Below are positions 42,759 through 43,152 of a stretch of DNA of 43,152 nt, one piece after another. Each line of letters opens with the position of its first letter. The stretch's first letter is position 1. Where the stretch lies: assembly GCA_001567255.1 (NCBI GenBank), contig LNBW01000050.1:1-43152 (forward strand). The letters are read 5' to 3'. The notes under the pieces are model-generated. The model saw only the letters and a program-made list of their open reading frames with translations. It did no database searches and had not been told where the DNA came from. A program made the position numbers and the translations under genes. The stretch comes from Bacteroidetes bacterium OLB9 (GTDB lineage Bacteria; Bacteroidota; Bacteroidia; Chitinophagales; Saprospiraceae).

Positions 42759-43073
42759 TTATTTACTAACCATTAGCTTTTTGTTGTCTAATTCAACTGT
42801 AAAGCTCACTTTTGCTTTTAGAGCATCGAAAACTCGCAAGATTGTTGAAAATCGTGCATCAGTTGTTGAATTTTCTATTTTTGCGATTTGGGATTTTTGA
42901 ACCCCTACAAGTTCTCCGAGTTGCTCTTGTGTCATATGTTTTGCTTTACGAGCTCTTTTAATAGCATCGCCAAGCAACTCCAGTCGAAGTTCTTGTTCGA
43001 AAAGCTCTCGTTTTGTCGTTCCGCGTTTGCCTATGTGTATGTCCAAAACCTCATTGAAACTGGTTGTTTTCAT
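42759..43073 (-). CDS. higA: XRE-family HTH antitoxin, HigA-like
   Basis: A 104-residue DNA-binding protein with a Cro/C1-type helix-turn-helix in the middle (KHMTQEQLGELVGVQKSQIAKIEN, about residues 48-70) and a short C-terminal strand (AKVSFTVELDN), the layout of HigA-type antitoxins. The frame opens with TTG at 43094, but that overlaps the upstream toxin gene; the ATG at 43073 lies 4 nt after the toxin stop and is preferred. The toxin-first gene order matches higBA. It should neutralise the toxin and autoregulate the operon. The last residues KKLMVSK are unremarkable. Confidence 0.88.
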   Translation of the reverse strand: MKTTSFNEVLDIHIGKRGTTKRELFEQELRLELLGDAIKRARKAKHMTQEQLGELVGVQKSQIAKIENSTTDARFSTILRVFDALKAKVSFTVELDNKKLMVSK

Positions 43074-43077
43074 TTGA

Positions 43078-43152
43078 CTATTTTTTTGATTCAAAATATT
43101 TATTTCGTATGGCCTTAGCCTTTAAAATTTCAGATTTTTCTGGTTTGTTCCT
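43078..43152 (-). CDS. higB: HigB/Gp49-like toxin, 3' end only (cut by window edge)
   Basis: The last 24 codons of a gene running in from the right edge, ending at a TAG (43078-43080). The translated end is RNKPEKSEILKAKAIRNKYF-ESKK, closely matching the C-terminus of RelE-superfamily toxins of the HigB/phage Gp49-like type (KTPKSEIxKAxxIRKxYF pattern, from memory). It is followed after 4 nt by the XRE antitoxin. Such toxins are ribosome-dependent mRNA endonucleases. The catalytic part lies outside the window, so integrity cannot be judged. Confidence 0.72.
   Translation of the reverse strand, partial: RNKPEKSEILKAKAIRNKYFESKK

Overview
The window is an AT-rich chromosomal segment from a member of the Bacteroidota, most likely a Saprospiria-type organism (that finer placement is inference). 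The reasons are two secreted proteins with C-terminal type IX secretion (Por) sorting domains, Bacteroidota-type -7 promoter elements (TAnnTTTG) in front of many genes, few visible Shine-Dalgarno sequences, several TTG starts, and Bacteroidota-style versions of PruA, Mrp, RibF and TrmD. I see no tRNA, rRNA, CRISPR array, prophage or intact insertion sequence.

Layout, left to right. 1-8.0 kb: a TPR-like lipoprotein, pruA and coaD, a large T9SS-exported protein with Ig-like, dockerin-like and cohesin-like parts, and a hypothetical gene split into two overlapping frames at an A8 run. 8.2-11.1 kb (minus): bacilliredoxin, pyrF with a NifU-domain protein, and mrp. 11.2-16.1 kb: ribF fused in frame to a family 2 glycosyltransferase, an RluA-type pseudouridine synthase, an APC permease and a convergent LOG-family gene. 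16.2-20.8 kb: a compact regulatory cluster. A CBS protein and a thioredoxin-fold/universal-stress protein run leftward. A soluble FixL-like PAS histidine kinase, a receiver-Crp/Fnr fusion regulator and a second CBS protein run rightward. 21.1-26.2 kb (minus): trmD, an M20 dipeptidase, a prolyl oligopeptidase lipoprotein and a periplasmic thioredoxin. 26.7-29.4 kb: a zinc-ribbon methyltransferase and an ABC-F ATPase. 29.6-31.6 kb (minus): folE-fabD-yqgE. 31.9-35.2 kb: a beta-barrel protein facing a T9SS Asp-box propeller protein. 35.7-42.2 kb: valS, a histidine-phosphatase lipoprotein and uvrA. The right edge holds a HigBA-like toxin-antitoxin pair cut by the window end.

Most genes are housekeeping. 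The most interesting unit is the 16.2-20.8 kb cluster. The kinase has no membrane segment, and its PAS domain keeps the histidine and arginine that bind heme and O2 in FixL, at the same spacing. Its partner is a receiver domain joined to a Crp/Fnr-type DNA-binding module, and the flanking genes encode USP and CBS proteins, the classes found in the mycobacterial DosR hypoxia regulon. I infer a gas- or redox-responsive regulon. Other points to examine are the RibF-glycosyltransferase fusion, the A8 frameshift, and a dispersed 170-190 nt imperfect palindrome with two full copies and one partial copy, all intergenic.
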